From NCBI GenBank assembly GCA_964353185.1, contig CAYGUV010000009.1, forward strand, positions 1 to 64,000: 64,000 bases of DNA, written 5' to 3'. The translations under genes were made by a program, and so were the position numbers. A model generated the notes under the pieces. That model was not told the origin of the DNA, ran no database searches, and worked only from the letters and a program-made list of their open reading frames with translations. This DNA is from GCA-2708415 sp964353185 (GTDB lineage: Bacteria > Pseudomonadota > Alphaproteobacteria > Micavibrionales > Micavibrionaceae). The first letter of the stretch is position 1. Each line of letters opens with the position of its first letter. This document shows, in pieces, positions 17,893 through 25,674 of this stretch.

Positions 17893-19275
17893 ATGGCAAC
17901 AACAAGCGTAGAAGGTGTAGCAGTCGCAGCCCACGGAGCAATGGCACACGCACCAGAAGTAATATTTGGCTGGGATGGAATGATTGTATCATCCGTCGTT
18001 TTGGTTTTGGCGTATGTTTTTATTATTTCAGAAAAAATAAACCGTGCTGTCATTGCCTTGCTAGGGGCTGGTTTAATGGTTTTTCTTGGTGTTTTGAACC
18101 AAGAGCTTGCTGTCCAAGGAATTGATTTTAATACAATTTTCCTTCTTATTGGTATGATGGTTATTGTTGGGATTATGAAGGATACTGGTGTCTTTCAATA
18201 TGTAGCCATTTTGGCAGCGAAGTCAGTACGTGGTAACCCACGTGCTTTGCTTGCGGTTTTGTCGGTTATTACCGCTATTTTTTCTGCACTTTTGGACAAT
18301 GTTACAACAGTTATGTTGATTGTACCCATCACGCTTCTTTTAACGGAGCAATTGAAACTTAAGCCCTATATCTTTTTGGTAGCGCAGATTTTTGCCTCTA
18401 ACATTGGTGGCATGGCGACCCTAATTGGTGATCCACCAAACATTCTTATTGGCTCTGCCGTTGGCTTTAGCTTTATGGATTTTGTTTATAATACGGGTCC
18501 TGCGTCTGTAATTATTATGATTGTTATGATTGGTTTCTTTGACCTTGTTTGGGGGCGAAAAATGACAACATCATTAAAAGCAAAGGCACATTTATTAAGA
18601 TATAAGCCTGAAGAGGCCCTAACAGATAAACCATTATTGATAAAATCAGGCTTTGTTTTGGCATTAGTTATTTTTGGATTTATTGTTGGCCATGGACACG
18701 GGTATGAGCCTGGAACGGTTGCATTGACTGGTGCTGCGTTATTGATGCTTTTGAATATCTATAAATTTGATGCGGAAACGCAAACGCATAAAGTTCACCA
18801 TTCTCTTGGTCAAGTAGAATGGGAGACCATTTTCTTCTTTATGGGGCTTTTTATGCTTGTTTATGGGGTGGAACATACAGGTGTTCTTGGCCTAATGGGT
18901 GAAAAGCTTCTTGAGATTACAGATGGTGATATGGCGATGACGGGTATTGTTATTTTGTGGGCATCTGCGATTTTATCTGCTGTTGTTGATAATATTCCGT
19001 TCGTTGCAACGATGATCCCATTATTGGAATCAACTGCGCCAACATGGGGCGGACCAGAAAATATGGACCCATTATGGTGGTGTTTAGCCCTTGGTGCGTG
19101 TTTGGGTGGTAATGGATCTATCATTGCTGCAAGCGCGAACGTTATGGTTGCAAGCTATGCTGAGCGTGCGGGACATAGAATTGGGTTTATTCAATTCTTA
19201 AAACTTGCGTTCCCAATGATGATTGCAACCATCGCAATTGCCCATGTCTATGTTTGGTTTATGTATTTTAATTAA
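17893..19275 (+). CDS. NhaD/ArsB-type (IT superfamily) permease
   Basis: 460-aa integral membrane protein with about 11-12 helices. Signatures of the ArsB/NhaD group are present: SALLDNVTTVMLIVPITLLL, NIGGMATLIGDPPNILIG and a second repeat SAVVDNIPFVATMIPLLE with GNGSIIAASANVM. Likely a Na+/H+ antiporter of the NhaD type; arsenite export (ArsB) is less likely since no ars genes are near. GAGGA lies 9 bases ahead of ATG. Its stop overlaps the next start (TAATG). Confidence 0.85.
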   Translation: MATTSVEGVAVAAHGAMAHAPEVIFGWDGMIVSSVVLVLAYVFIISEKINRAVIALLGAGLMVFLGVLNQELAVQGIDFNTIFLLIGMMVIVGIMKDTGVFQYVAILAAKSVRGNPRALLAVLSVITAIFSALLDNVTTVMLIVPITLLLTEQLKLKPYIFLVAQIFASNIGGMATLIGDPPNILIGSAVGFSFMDFVYNTGPASVIIMIVMIGFFDLVWGRKMTTSLKAKAHLLRYKPEEALTDKPLLIKSGFVLALVIFGFIVGHGHGYEPGTVALTGAALLMLLNIYKFDAETQTHKVHHSLGQVEWETIFFFMGLFMLVYGVEHTGVLGLMGEKLLEITDGDMAMTGIVILWASAILSAVVDNIPFVATMIPLLESTAPTWGGPENMDPLWWCLALGACLGGNGSIIAASANVMVASYAERAGHRIGFIQFLKLAFPMMIATIAIAHVYVWFMYFN

Positions 19276-19760
19276 TGATAAAATTAGGCTTATTACTTGC
19301 GGGTCTTTTTGTTTTATCTGGTTGCTTTCCTGATAAAGAAAAATGCAGCGATGTAATAAGCAACCAAAACCCTAATCAGGTCATTATTGATAATGGTGAA
19401 TGTGGAGGGGTTGGGTTTAACGTAGAACTTGCCCTGACGGTTGAGCAGCAAATGCAAGGACTTATGAACCGCACGTCAATGGAAGACACCGCAGGCATGC
19501 TCTTTATCTTTAATGATGAAAAAGAGCGTGGGTTTTGGATGAAAAATACGCTTATCCCGCTTGATATGATTTTTATTAAGAAAAATGGAGTCATTCATCA
19601 TATTCATGAAAATGCGCAGCCAAATGACCTTACGAGTATTAAGTCTCAGGGGCCTGTTATGGCTGTATTAGAAGTAAATGGTGGAATGGCTGATAAAATG
19701 AATATTAAAGAGGGAGATGTTATTTATTACCCCTTTTTTAATAGTTTAAAAGCACAATAG
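19275..19760 (+). CDS. DUF192-family lipoprotein
   Basis: 161 residues with a lipoprotein signal (lipobox LSGC, Cys17) and a DUF192 domain. Motifs: TVEQQMQGLMNRTSM, AGMLFIFNDEKERGFWMKNTLIPLDMIFI and VLEVNGGMADKMNIKEGD are the family core. Function of DUF192 is not established. Start overlaps the preceding permease stop, so it is translationally coupled to it. Confidence 0.88.
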   Translation: MIKLGLLLAGLFVLSGCFPDKEKCSDVISNQNPNQVIIDNGECGGVGFNVELALTVEQQMQGLMNRTSMEDTAGMLFIFNDEKERGFWMKNTLIPLDMIFIKKNGVIHHIHENAQPNDLTSIKSQGPVMAVLEVNGGMADKMNIKEGDVIYYPFFNSLKAQ

Positions 19761-19807
19761 AGCTTGCGTATTGAGGCATCTTACGTTAAAAAATTGTCAC
19801 ACCGTGT

Positions 19808-19884
19808 CGGAGTGTAGCGCAGCCTGGTAGCGCGCCTGCTTTGGGAGCAGGATGTCGGGAGTTCGAATCTCTCCACTCCGACCA
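19808..19884 (+). tRNA. tRNA-Pro (anticodon TGG)
   Basis: Full cloverleaf: acceptor CGGAGTG/CACTCCG, D-arm GCGC AGCCTGGTA GCGC, anticodon stem CCTGC/GCAGG with loop TTTGGGA (anticodon TGG), T-arm GGGAG TTCGAAT CTCTC, discriminator A and an encoded CCA. Followed by a T-run that may serve as terminator. Confidence 0.97.
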
Positions 19885-19918
19885 TTTTTTTTCGCAAATA
19901 TCGAAAGATAATGTTAAT

Positions 19919-20473
19919 ATGGCGAAATCGCAAAAATCTTCATCAGATCAGTGGACGCAATGGGCCACGATGGCTCAGCAGGGCGATAAGAAAGCATATG
20001 CAAGGCTTTTGAACGATATTTCACCATATATCAAAAACGTTATTATCAAGACACTTTCAAACCAAGATGCCGCGGAAGATATTGCGCAGGAAGTTTTGAT
20101 TTCCGTTCATAAATCATTAAATAGCTATAGTGCGGATCGGCCGTTTAAACCTTGGCTTTATTCTATTATAAATTTTAGACGTACAGATTATTTGCGCAAA
20201 TATTATTCGCGTAAGGAAGATGTAACGTCGACAACAAATGATAATCCAGAATTTTTAAACCAAAATGTAACCAATTCATCATTTGCGGGCGAATTAAAAG
20301 ATATAGAGGCGGCATTAGATTCTCTTCCACCTGAGCAAAAACGTATTTTTGAAATGATTAAAATTCAAGGATACACAGCAAAAGAGGTTGCGAATGAAAT
20401 GAACATGAAAGAAACCGCCGTTAAAGTTTCGGCCCATCGTAGTATGAAAAAAATTCAGAAGATTTTAAAATGA
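19919..20473 (+). CDS. ECF-type RNA polymerase sigma factor
   Basis: 184-aa ECF sigma factor. Region 2 is LSNQDAAEDIAQEVLISVHKS with FKPWLYSIINFRRTDYLRK, and region 4 is LDSLPPEQKRIFEMIKIQGYTAKEVANEMNMKETAVK (helix-turn-helix). ATG at 19919 is selected because upstream sequence belongs to tRNA-Pro. It overlaps the next gene by ATGA (4 bases), and that gene is a six-helix NrsF-type protein, the classic membrane anti-sigma pairing. The signal sensed is unknown. Confidence 0.92.
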   Translation: MAKSQKSSSDQWTQWATMAQQGDKKAYARLLNDISPYIKNVIIKTLSNQDAAEDIAQEVLISVHKSLNSYSADRPFKPWLYSIINFRRTDYLRKYYSRKEDVTSTTNDNPEFLNQNVTNSSFAGELKDIEAALDSLPPEQKRIFEMIKIQGYTAKEVANEMNMKETAVKVSAHRSMKKIQKILK

Positions 20474-21108
20474 GTGATAATAAAACAAATGATTTGATTA
20501 ATGACTTATGTAGTGATTTATCACCACAAAAAGCATGCTGCCCTTACACGCGTGTTTTGGTTTGGGCATTGTTTTCTATCGCATTTTTATTGTTAAATTT
20601 TTGGTATTTTGGTATACGAAATGATATTTTTGAACGTTTAGGCGATGCGCCATTTTTATTTGAAATGATATTGGCTGCTTTATTATTATTCTCGGGCGCG
20701 ATGGTTTCATCATGGTTGAGTTTCCCAGATTGTTATCAAAAGCATAACTTTAAGGCTGTTCCTGTAACGTTGTTTGTTGTTTTTATGGCTTGGGTTGGAG
20801 TGCATATTTACACGAGTGACATGGGGCTTCTTTACACAATGAAATTGGGCCACTGCGCTACAGATGGGCTTTATATTCAAATTATTCCTTTTATTGCGCT
20901 TGTTTATCTAACAATTCGTGGAAACACAACTGAGCCTTATTGGTCTATTTTTATGAATATTGTTGCCATTTCTGCATTGGGTTGGTTGGCATTAAGGCTT
21001 ACCTGTCCGATGGATGAGATGGGGCATTCATTTTTAAATCATTTTCTGCCATTTTCAATTATCGGGGCTGGCGTTGGTGTTTTTGCTCGTAAAATTTTTA
21101 AGTGGTAA
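20470..21108 (+). CDS. NrsF (DUF1109)-type membrane anti-sigma factor
   Basis: 212 residues with a short cytoplasmic N-terminus (MSDNKTNDLINDLCSDLSP) and six predicted membrane helices, the layout of DUF1109/NrsF anti-sigma factors that hold an ECF sigma factor at the inner membrane. Conserved Cys: 25/26-type ACC, DCYQKH, GHCATDG and LTCPMDEMGH; GHC-type residues are reported in NrsF as redox/metal-sensing candidates. The stop/start overlap with the sigma gene supports the pairing. Confidence 0.82.
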   Translation: MSDNKTNDLINDLCSDLSPQKACCPYTRVLVWALFSIAFLLLNFWYFGIRNDIFERLGDAPFLFEMILAALLLFSGAMVSSWLSFPDCYQKHNFKAVPVTLFVVFMAWVGVHIYTSDMGLLYTMKLGHCATDGLYIQIIPFIALVYLTIRGNTTEPYWSIFMNIVAISALGWLALRLTCPMDEMGHSFLNHFLPFSIIGAGVGVFARKIFKW

Positions 21109-21137
21109 TTTTTAGTCTTTAGCGATATTTTGTTTTT

Positions 21138-21437
21138 ATGAAAGTACGTATTTATAATCCCGCAAAAAGCGCAATGCAATCTGGTCATGGCAAAACTCAG
21201 CACTGGCTTATTGAATATGAAGCAGTGTCTGCACTTAATCCTGAGCCGTTAATGGGGTGGAGCTCTTCTGAGGACACCTTAAATCAAGTAAAGATTAAAT
21301 TCCCTACGAAAGAATCAGCTATTGCGCATGCTGAACGTGAAGGGTGGGAGTATACGATCTCAGTAAATCAACCCCGCAAAGTGAAACCAAGAAATTATGG
21401 CGATAATTTTAAATATTATCCGCCAGAAGAGGCATAA
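21138..21437 (+). CDS. NDUFS4-like complex I accessory subunit
   Basis: 99-aa protein of the ETC complex I conserved region (NDUFS4-like) family, found in alphaproteobacteria and mitochondria. Typical pieces: VRIYNPAKSAMQSG, WLIEYE, MGWSSSEDTLNQVKIKFPTKESAIAHAEREGWEY and RNYGDNFKY. It stabilises the NADH-binding arm of complex I. It lies alone here, 29 bases after the anti-sigma gene and before tRNA-Arg. Confidence 0.92.
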   Translation: MKVRIYNPAKSAMQSGHGKTQHWLIEYEAVSALNPEPLMGWSSSEDTLNQVKIKFPTKESAIAHAEREGWEYTISVNQPRKVKPRNYGDNFKYYPPEEA

Positions 21438-21503
21438 ATATCATTAATTTCTTCTTTAAGTCTTAAGAAAGTTTTCGTACAATAATGTTTCGCATTTTAT
21501 TGC

Positions 21504-21580
21504 GGTCCCGTAGCTCAACTGGATAGAGCATCTGCCTTCTAAGCAGAGGGTTGCAGGTTCGAGTCCTGCCGGGATCGCCA
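21504..21580 (+). tRNA. tRNA-Arg (anticodon TCT)
   Basis: Cloverleaf: acceptor GGTCCCG/CGGGATC (one G-T pair), D-arm GCTC AACTGGATA GAGC, anticodon stem TCTGC/GCAGA with loop CTTCTAA (anticodon TCT), T-arm GCAGG TTCGAGT CCTGC, discriminator G and encoded CCA. The region downstream holds mobile-element remnants, so this tRNA 3' end is a likely integration site. Confidence 0.96.
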
Positions 21581-21640
21581 TTTATTTTGATTACTTAGCG
21601 GTAATATTTAATATCTCAAACGGTGTAAAAATTGTCTGCG

Positions 21641-21658
21641 GGACACTCATAGGACACT
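21641..21658 (+). repeat. direct repeat GGACACT next to tRNA-Arg
   Basis: The heptamer GGACACT occurs twice 11 bases apart, 60-80 bases after tRNA-Arg and 140 bases before an integrase remnant. It may be an arm-type integrase site or att remnant. Only the repeat itself is seen. Confidence 0.4.
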
Positions 21659-21798
21659 GGCTTTGTTTTTTGCTGTTTTCCCATTTGTTTTATAACCAAC
21701 AATAAAGCCCAACAAATATTTTCAAATACCTTTAACCTATTGATTTTACACTAAAAATTAACTTTTTACTGTTAGTCTAAATATTGAAAGGATTGAAA

Positions 21799-21969
21799 AT
21801 GGCTACTATTGAAGAACGTAAAAATAACAAAGGTGAAAAATCATTTAGAGTAAAAGTTAGGCCTAAAGGCTTTCTTAAAAACTTTGAACAAACCCTTTTA
21901 TTACTATGCATTTTTGTTAGGCTTAATTGTGTAAAATTATGTCAAATAATTAACTGTAATGCACAATAA
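21799..21969 (+). pseudogene. truncated tyrosine-recombinase (integrase) N-terminus
   Basis: The 56-aa frame begins MATIEERKNNKGEKSFRVKVRPKGF, the usual N-terminal arm-binding start of phage/island tyrosine integrases (which are 350-400 residues long); after about residue 26 the similarity ends and a stop follows. AAGGA lies 7 bases ahead of ATG. The core domain with the R..HxxR..Y catalytic set is missing altogether. Position right after a tRNA is as expected for an integrase. Confidence 0.7.
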
Positions 21970-21980
21970 AGGAGATTATT

Positions 21981-22286
21981 ATGAATTATAATACTATAAA
22001 AGAAATGTCTATGCGCTACCCAGCGTTTACAGAGGGTTCGTATAGGTGGTTAATTTTTAATGCGGATAAAAATGGCTTCGACAAATGCGTCTTTAGACCA
22101 CCAAGTATCCGTAAAGTTTTAATAGACTAGCTTGAGTTTCTAAAATGGCTGAAATCTAATCCTGAAGAAGACTATGTAGAGAAAGCACGTCCACCTGAAC
22201 CTAAGCTCTACAACAAGGTTATTAAAAAAGTCGTAGCAAAGGAGCTACCTTTACATGTAACGCAGGAAGATTTTAGTTTACTTTAA
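21981..22286 (+). pseudogene. AlpA-like small DNA-binding protein with an in-frame amber codon
   Basis: An ATG with a strong AAAGGAG site starts MNYNTIKEMSMRYPAFTEGS, then YRWLIFNADKNGFDKC and IRKVLID, a pattern I know from island-borne excisionase/AlpA-like genes. Codon 50 is TAG (22128-22130); the same frame continues for 51 codons (LEFLKWLKSNPEEDY and on) to TAA. The alignment of the downstream part to the expected family tail suggests CAG-to-TAG decay. Unless amber is read through, only the first 49 residues would be made. Confidence 0.65.
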
Positions 22287-22357
22287 ATGCATTAATTTAG
22301 ATTAGATAATTGAACGCGCGTTCAAAAATTTTTGAAATCAAATTATCATTATTAATT

Positions 22358-22791
22358 TTAATTCTCTAAATTATTCGGTATTAGCCCAAGATTCAATTCA
22401 ATGGCATTATCATTTATTAATTTATAGCTAAAAGGCATTTCAACTTCATACTCAAATCTCGCTTCAGACATTATTTTTGCAAATTTCAGCAAATAATCCC
22501 AATCTCATATTTTTCCACTAAAAAAATTTGGTAAGGTGTCTATAGTAACTATAATTTGTTCTCTTAATCCTTGGGAGTGAAGTTTATTCTCACGTTCTAT
22601 GTGGTAAGTCTTTTCTTCATCTGCATCTTTAGAATAAGGTAGCCTAAAGCCATTATTGCCTTCATTTATTTCTTTTAAAACAAATGCCAATATCGACCAT
22701 GTTTACGTCCAGTTTCACCTATTAGACGATTATATTCTTCGCCCATATCAATATTTAAATCTAAAAAACGCATATTCTGTTCAAACTTCAT
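22358..22791 (-). pseudogene. broken unknown gene of the tRNA-Arg scar
   Basis: Three pieces of one protein can be joined by eye: MKFEQNMRFLDLNIDMGEEY to GRYWHLF (from 22791), then in a shifted frame LAFVLKEINEGNNGFRLPYS to SGKI, ended by TGA (22507-22505), then the same frame on to DWDYLLKFAKIMSEARFEY and a final stop at 22358. So at least one frameshift and one nonsense change (TGG to TGA likely). Family not recognised. An in-frame extension upstream to 22887 crosses a terminator and is less likely. Confidence 0.55.
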
Positions 22792-22832
22792 AATGTTTAA
22801 ATTTCTGTTGTTGTTTAAAGGAGTGAGTTTAC

Positions 22833-22867
22833 AAAAAAAACGGCTCCGAGCATTTGCTTTGGAGCCG
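22833..22867 (-). terminator. strong rho-independent terminator
   Basis: On the minus strand, stem CGGCTCC/GGAGCCG (22867-22841) with an inner AGC/GCT pair and a T8 run (22840-22833). It ends a minus-strand transcript coming from the right, where no protein gene is visible. Confidence 0.8.
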
Positions 22868-22945
22868 AGGAGTTCGTAACCGTTCACTGAACGGTGCAGT
22901 GTATTCCAGCTTTCACCGTATTATATTTTGCCACCTCCTCGACAA
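22833..22945 (-). ncRNA. structured small RNA candidate
   Basis: Just upstream (minus strand) of the terminator there is a closing stem CGAGGAG/CTCCTCG (22866-22872 with 22935-22941), enclosing a perfect 7-bp hairpin ACCGTTC/GAACGGT with a 3-base loop (22879-22895) and a CGGTG/CACCG pair. The stretch is visibly richer in G+C than its flanks, lies free of credible ORFs, and ends in the strong terminator. The 5' end is unknown and may reach about 23000. I could not match it to 6S, SRP, tmRNA or RNase P. Confidence 0.4.
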
Positions 22946-23182
22946 ACGAGAAAGTGACATCAAAATAACGGCCTGATACCTTAGACCGCATTGAAGAGAT
23001 TACGACACCTCAATCTTAAATTAAGCTTGATTAGTAAGTATAAAGAGATGAAATAAAGGTCAACATAGCTTAATTAAGAGCGCAAAATTAAAATCACCTC
23101 ATAATTTAAATATCACCGCATTATTTTAATAATTTTGACTACTTTTTGGTAAACGTCTATTCACATTTAATTTGTGGAGTGT

Positions 23183-24541
23183 CTATTTTAAAAGAACACG
23201 TTGAATTAATTCTTTATCTAACTCGGTATAGTAGTAATTAGGGTTTTTACAAGGTGATGCTGATTTTAATGCAGAAACACAATCTTCTGGAGTCTTAACA
23301 AGAATGCCGTCACCTCTTTCAATAATGTCGTAAACGGCGTTATATCCTTGTAATCCAATTACAATTGCTTTGGCTCCAAGGGCCATAGCCTCATATATAG
23401 TCGTAGAGTAAACTGTCGCGATAAATTTAGATGTTTTTAAATCATCAAAAAAATCCTTACTTTCATATTTAATTTCAAAATTATTTGGAAGAAAAATATC
23501 TTTTTTTTCAATTTTATCTTGATAAGACTCGATCATTTCGCTTGGGTGTAATCTGTAAATAATTTTTAAATTCTGAGCTAATCTGGCTGTTTGTATAGCG
23601 AAGAAAAATAAGTCATTGGCAACAGTTCCTTGTGAAAAAAACAAAAGGTTATTTTTTTTGTTATCGCTGCCATTTTTAAGGCTTGATATATGAGAGGCTC
23701 CTAAAACTATAGTCTTAAGGTTTTTGGGGAGTGGCGGTTTTCTCTCCCAATATTTTCCGTGGCATAAAAAATATGAAGGGAAATAAGGGGGGGCAGGATC
23801 ATTTGGAAAATAATATCCCATATGATTTTCAGAGACCGTCCCGTGTTGAATTTCATATGTCGGAATGCCTAGATTATTTGCAGCCTCTATAAGGGACATG
23901 TGACTATAATGGGTGACTAGAAATATTTTTTCTGGGCGCACAGCTTTTAAAATCCGCGAATAATTCAAAAGGTTAAATCTAAATTTAAATAGATGTGTTT
24001 CTATCAAACGGTCAACATAAATATCCGTATTAAAGTAAGTTTTAATATGATTTGATATAGCAACAATTTCATTGCTTTTATTGGAAGAGAATAAGGAAAT
24101 AATTTTCTTTATTATAAGAAGGGCATATAAAATTAAGCTTTCAAGATTGGTGTTTTTTGAAGGCCTATAACTACCTTTAATGTGGTTTGAGTAAAAGATA
24201 TAAGTATCGTTAGAATTTACTTTATTAATCAAATAATCAGAATAAATATCTTTTCCATCAATAGTTCTTGTGTGTGGAAAAAAAACAAAACGTTTTCTTT
24301 TTAGAAGTAGGGTATTCCCGCTAACAATATTTGAAAGTATATCTAAAATTCGGATAAATAAGGCTTGTTTTTTTATTAGCCTAGGGTGAGCTTGTTGAAT
24401 TAACCCTCTTTCCATGGCAATTTGTTGATAAAGTGTAAAACGGATTAAACGCCAATAATAAACATTTTTAATTGACTGGCTTATAGGTTTAAATTCCTTT
24501 TCGTAGGCAATAAATTGCTCTGACAGAGATTTTAAATTCAT
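23183..24541 (-). CDS. surface-glycan transferase (GT-B-like, polysialyltransferase-like)
   Basis: 452-aa cytoplasmic protein with a GT-B-type C-terminal half: YEIQHGTVSENHMGYY, a RLHPSE motif, and YSTTIYEAMALGAKAIVIGL, the order seen in capsule/polysialic-type transferases (HP and S/T-E-A motifs). The N-terminal half has short hydrophobic runs but no sure membrane helix. It faces the nonulosonate operon, so transfer of a sialic-acid-like sugar is a reasonable inference, not shown. Contains a C7 run in its coding strand (near 23793). Divergent from the PtmE-like gene with a 62-base gap. Confidence 0.65.
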   Translation of the reverse strand: MNLKSLSEQFIAYEKEFKPISQSIKNVYYWRLIRFTLYQQIAMERGLIQQAHPRLIKKQALFIRILDILSNIVSGNTLLLKRKRFVFFPHTRTIDGKDIYSDYLINKVNSNDTYIFYSNHIKGSYRPSKNTNLESLILYALLIIKKIISLFSSNKSNEIVAISNHIKTYFNTDIYVDRLIETHLFKFRFNLLNYSRILKAVRPEKIFLVTHYSHMSLIEAANNLGIPTYEIQHGTVSENHMGYYFPNDPAPPYFPSYFLCHGKYWERKPPLPKNLKTIVLGASHISSLKNGSDNKKNNLLFFSQGTVANDLFFFAIQTARLAQNLKIIYRLHPSEMIESYQDKIEKKDIFLPNNFEIKYESKDFFDDLKTSKFIATVYSTTIYEAMALGAKAIVIGLQGYNAVYDIIERGDGILVKTPEDCVSALKSASPCKNPNYYYTELDKELIQRVLLK

Positions 24542-24603
24542 TTTTTATCCGTTTATTTTTGTGTATAGTGCTTTTTAAACCATAAGATTAAATCATACAA
24601 TAC

Positions 24604-25674
24604 ATGCAAAATATTTCCCATCTAATCGTGCCGTCGACAATAACAATAGCTGAAGCCCAGTTGTTGTTTGATGCAAATAACGAGGGGATATTGGTTATAT
24701 GTAAAAACAGCAGAATTTTAGGCATTGTCACTGACGGTAATTTTAGAAAGTTTTATGAGCAGGGCGCGGAGAAGGCGAGCAAGACATATCTTTTAGATAT
24801 TGCAGAAAAAAATGTTGTAACGTGCTATGAAAATACATCAGACGCAGAAATTCTAGAAATGATGCATCAGGCAAGGGGATTTATGTTGCTTCATATTCCT
24901 GTTGTAAATGCGAATAATAAAATTGTTGGATTAAAAACATTACGTGAAATTAAATATAAAAACCAACTTCCCGTTCGTGCCCTTATAATGGCAGGCGGAT
25001 TTGGGGCCAGATTAGGTTCGCTTACAGAAAAAACACCAAAGCCAATGTTAAAAATTAATGATAAACCAATTTTAGAAATCATTATTGACCAATTTAAGCG
25101 TGTTGGTATTACTCAATTATTTATATCCACGCATTATCTACCAGAGGTAATAAGAGATTATTTTAAAACAGGCAAGAAATGGGGCGTTCAAATCAATTAT
25201 ATTAATGAGGATGAGCCGCTAGGCACAGGCGGATCTTTAGGCTTATTACCACACGATAACAAGCCGACCTTAGTGATGAATGGAGACATTTTATCAAGCA
25301 TAAATTTAACGTCGTTTGTTGAAAAACACTTACAAAATAATGCCGATATTACCGTCGCAACAAGGGCATATGACATGCAAGTGCCATATGGTGTTATAAA
25401 AACGGACGAAGAAGAAAATATTATCAAATTAGTGGAAAAGCCGACACATCGTTTTTTTGTAAATAGCGGAATTTATATTATTTCTTCCGAAGTGCAAAAG
25501 GCGGTGGTTAAAAATAAAAAAATAGATATCACAGACATTATTGAGGAATCCATTACAAATAAAAAAATAATTAAAACCTTTGTGTTACACGAAGCGTGGC
25601 TGGATATCGGTCAACCAAAAGACTTTGCGTTAGCAGAGGAGTATTATCACAGCAAACTAAGTGGAAATAAATAA
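24604..25674 (+). CDS. CBS-nucleotidyltransferase, PtmE-like
   Basis: 356 residues: two CBS motifs (about 1-115) fused to a sugar-nucleotidyltransferase (about 120-350). The second part starts RALIMAGGFGARLGSLTEKTPKPMLKINDKP with the nucleotide-binding G-G-x-G-x-R-x and P-K-P-M loop, then VMNGDIL, and LVEKPTHRFFVNSGIYI. CBS-NTP-transferase fusions of this type include PtmE of Campylobacter, which makes the GDP-linked starting sugar of legionaminic acid synthesis. First gene of the tightly packed operon; the ATG has no strong ribosome site. Confidence 0.82.
   Translation: MQNISHLIVPSTITIAEAQLLFDANNEGILVICKNSRILGIVTDGNFRKFYEQGAEKASKTYLLDIAEKNVVTCYENTSDAEILEMMHQARGFMLLHIPVVNANNKIVGLKTLREIKYKNQLPVRALIMAGGFGARLGSLTEKTPKPMLKINDKPILEIIIDQFKRVGITQLFISTHYLPEVIRDYFKTGKKWGVQINYINEDEPLGTGGSLGLLPHDNKPTLVMNGDILSSINLTSFVEKHLQNNADITVATRAYDMQVPYGVIKTDEEENIIKLVEKPTHRFFVNSGIYIISSEVQKAVVKNKKIDITDIIEESITNKKIIKTFVLHEAWLDIGQPKDFALAEEYYHSKLSGNK

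Noticed and set aside
17893..19275. Arsenite efflux pump ArsB
   Set aside because: The DNVTT and GDPPNI motifs are shared by the whole superfamily and there is no arsR, arsC or arsA close by.
22888..22992. Short plus-strand frame through the structured RNA candidate
   Set aside because: No start codon with a ribosome site, and the base-paired design with terminator on the minus strand explains the region better.
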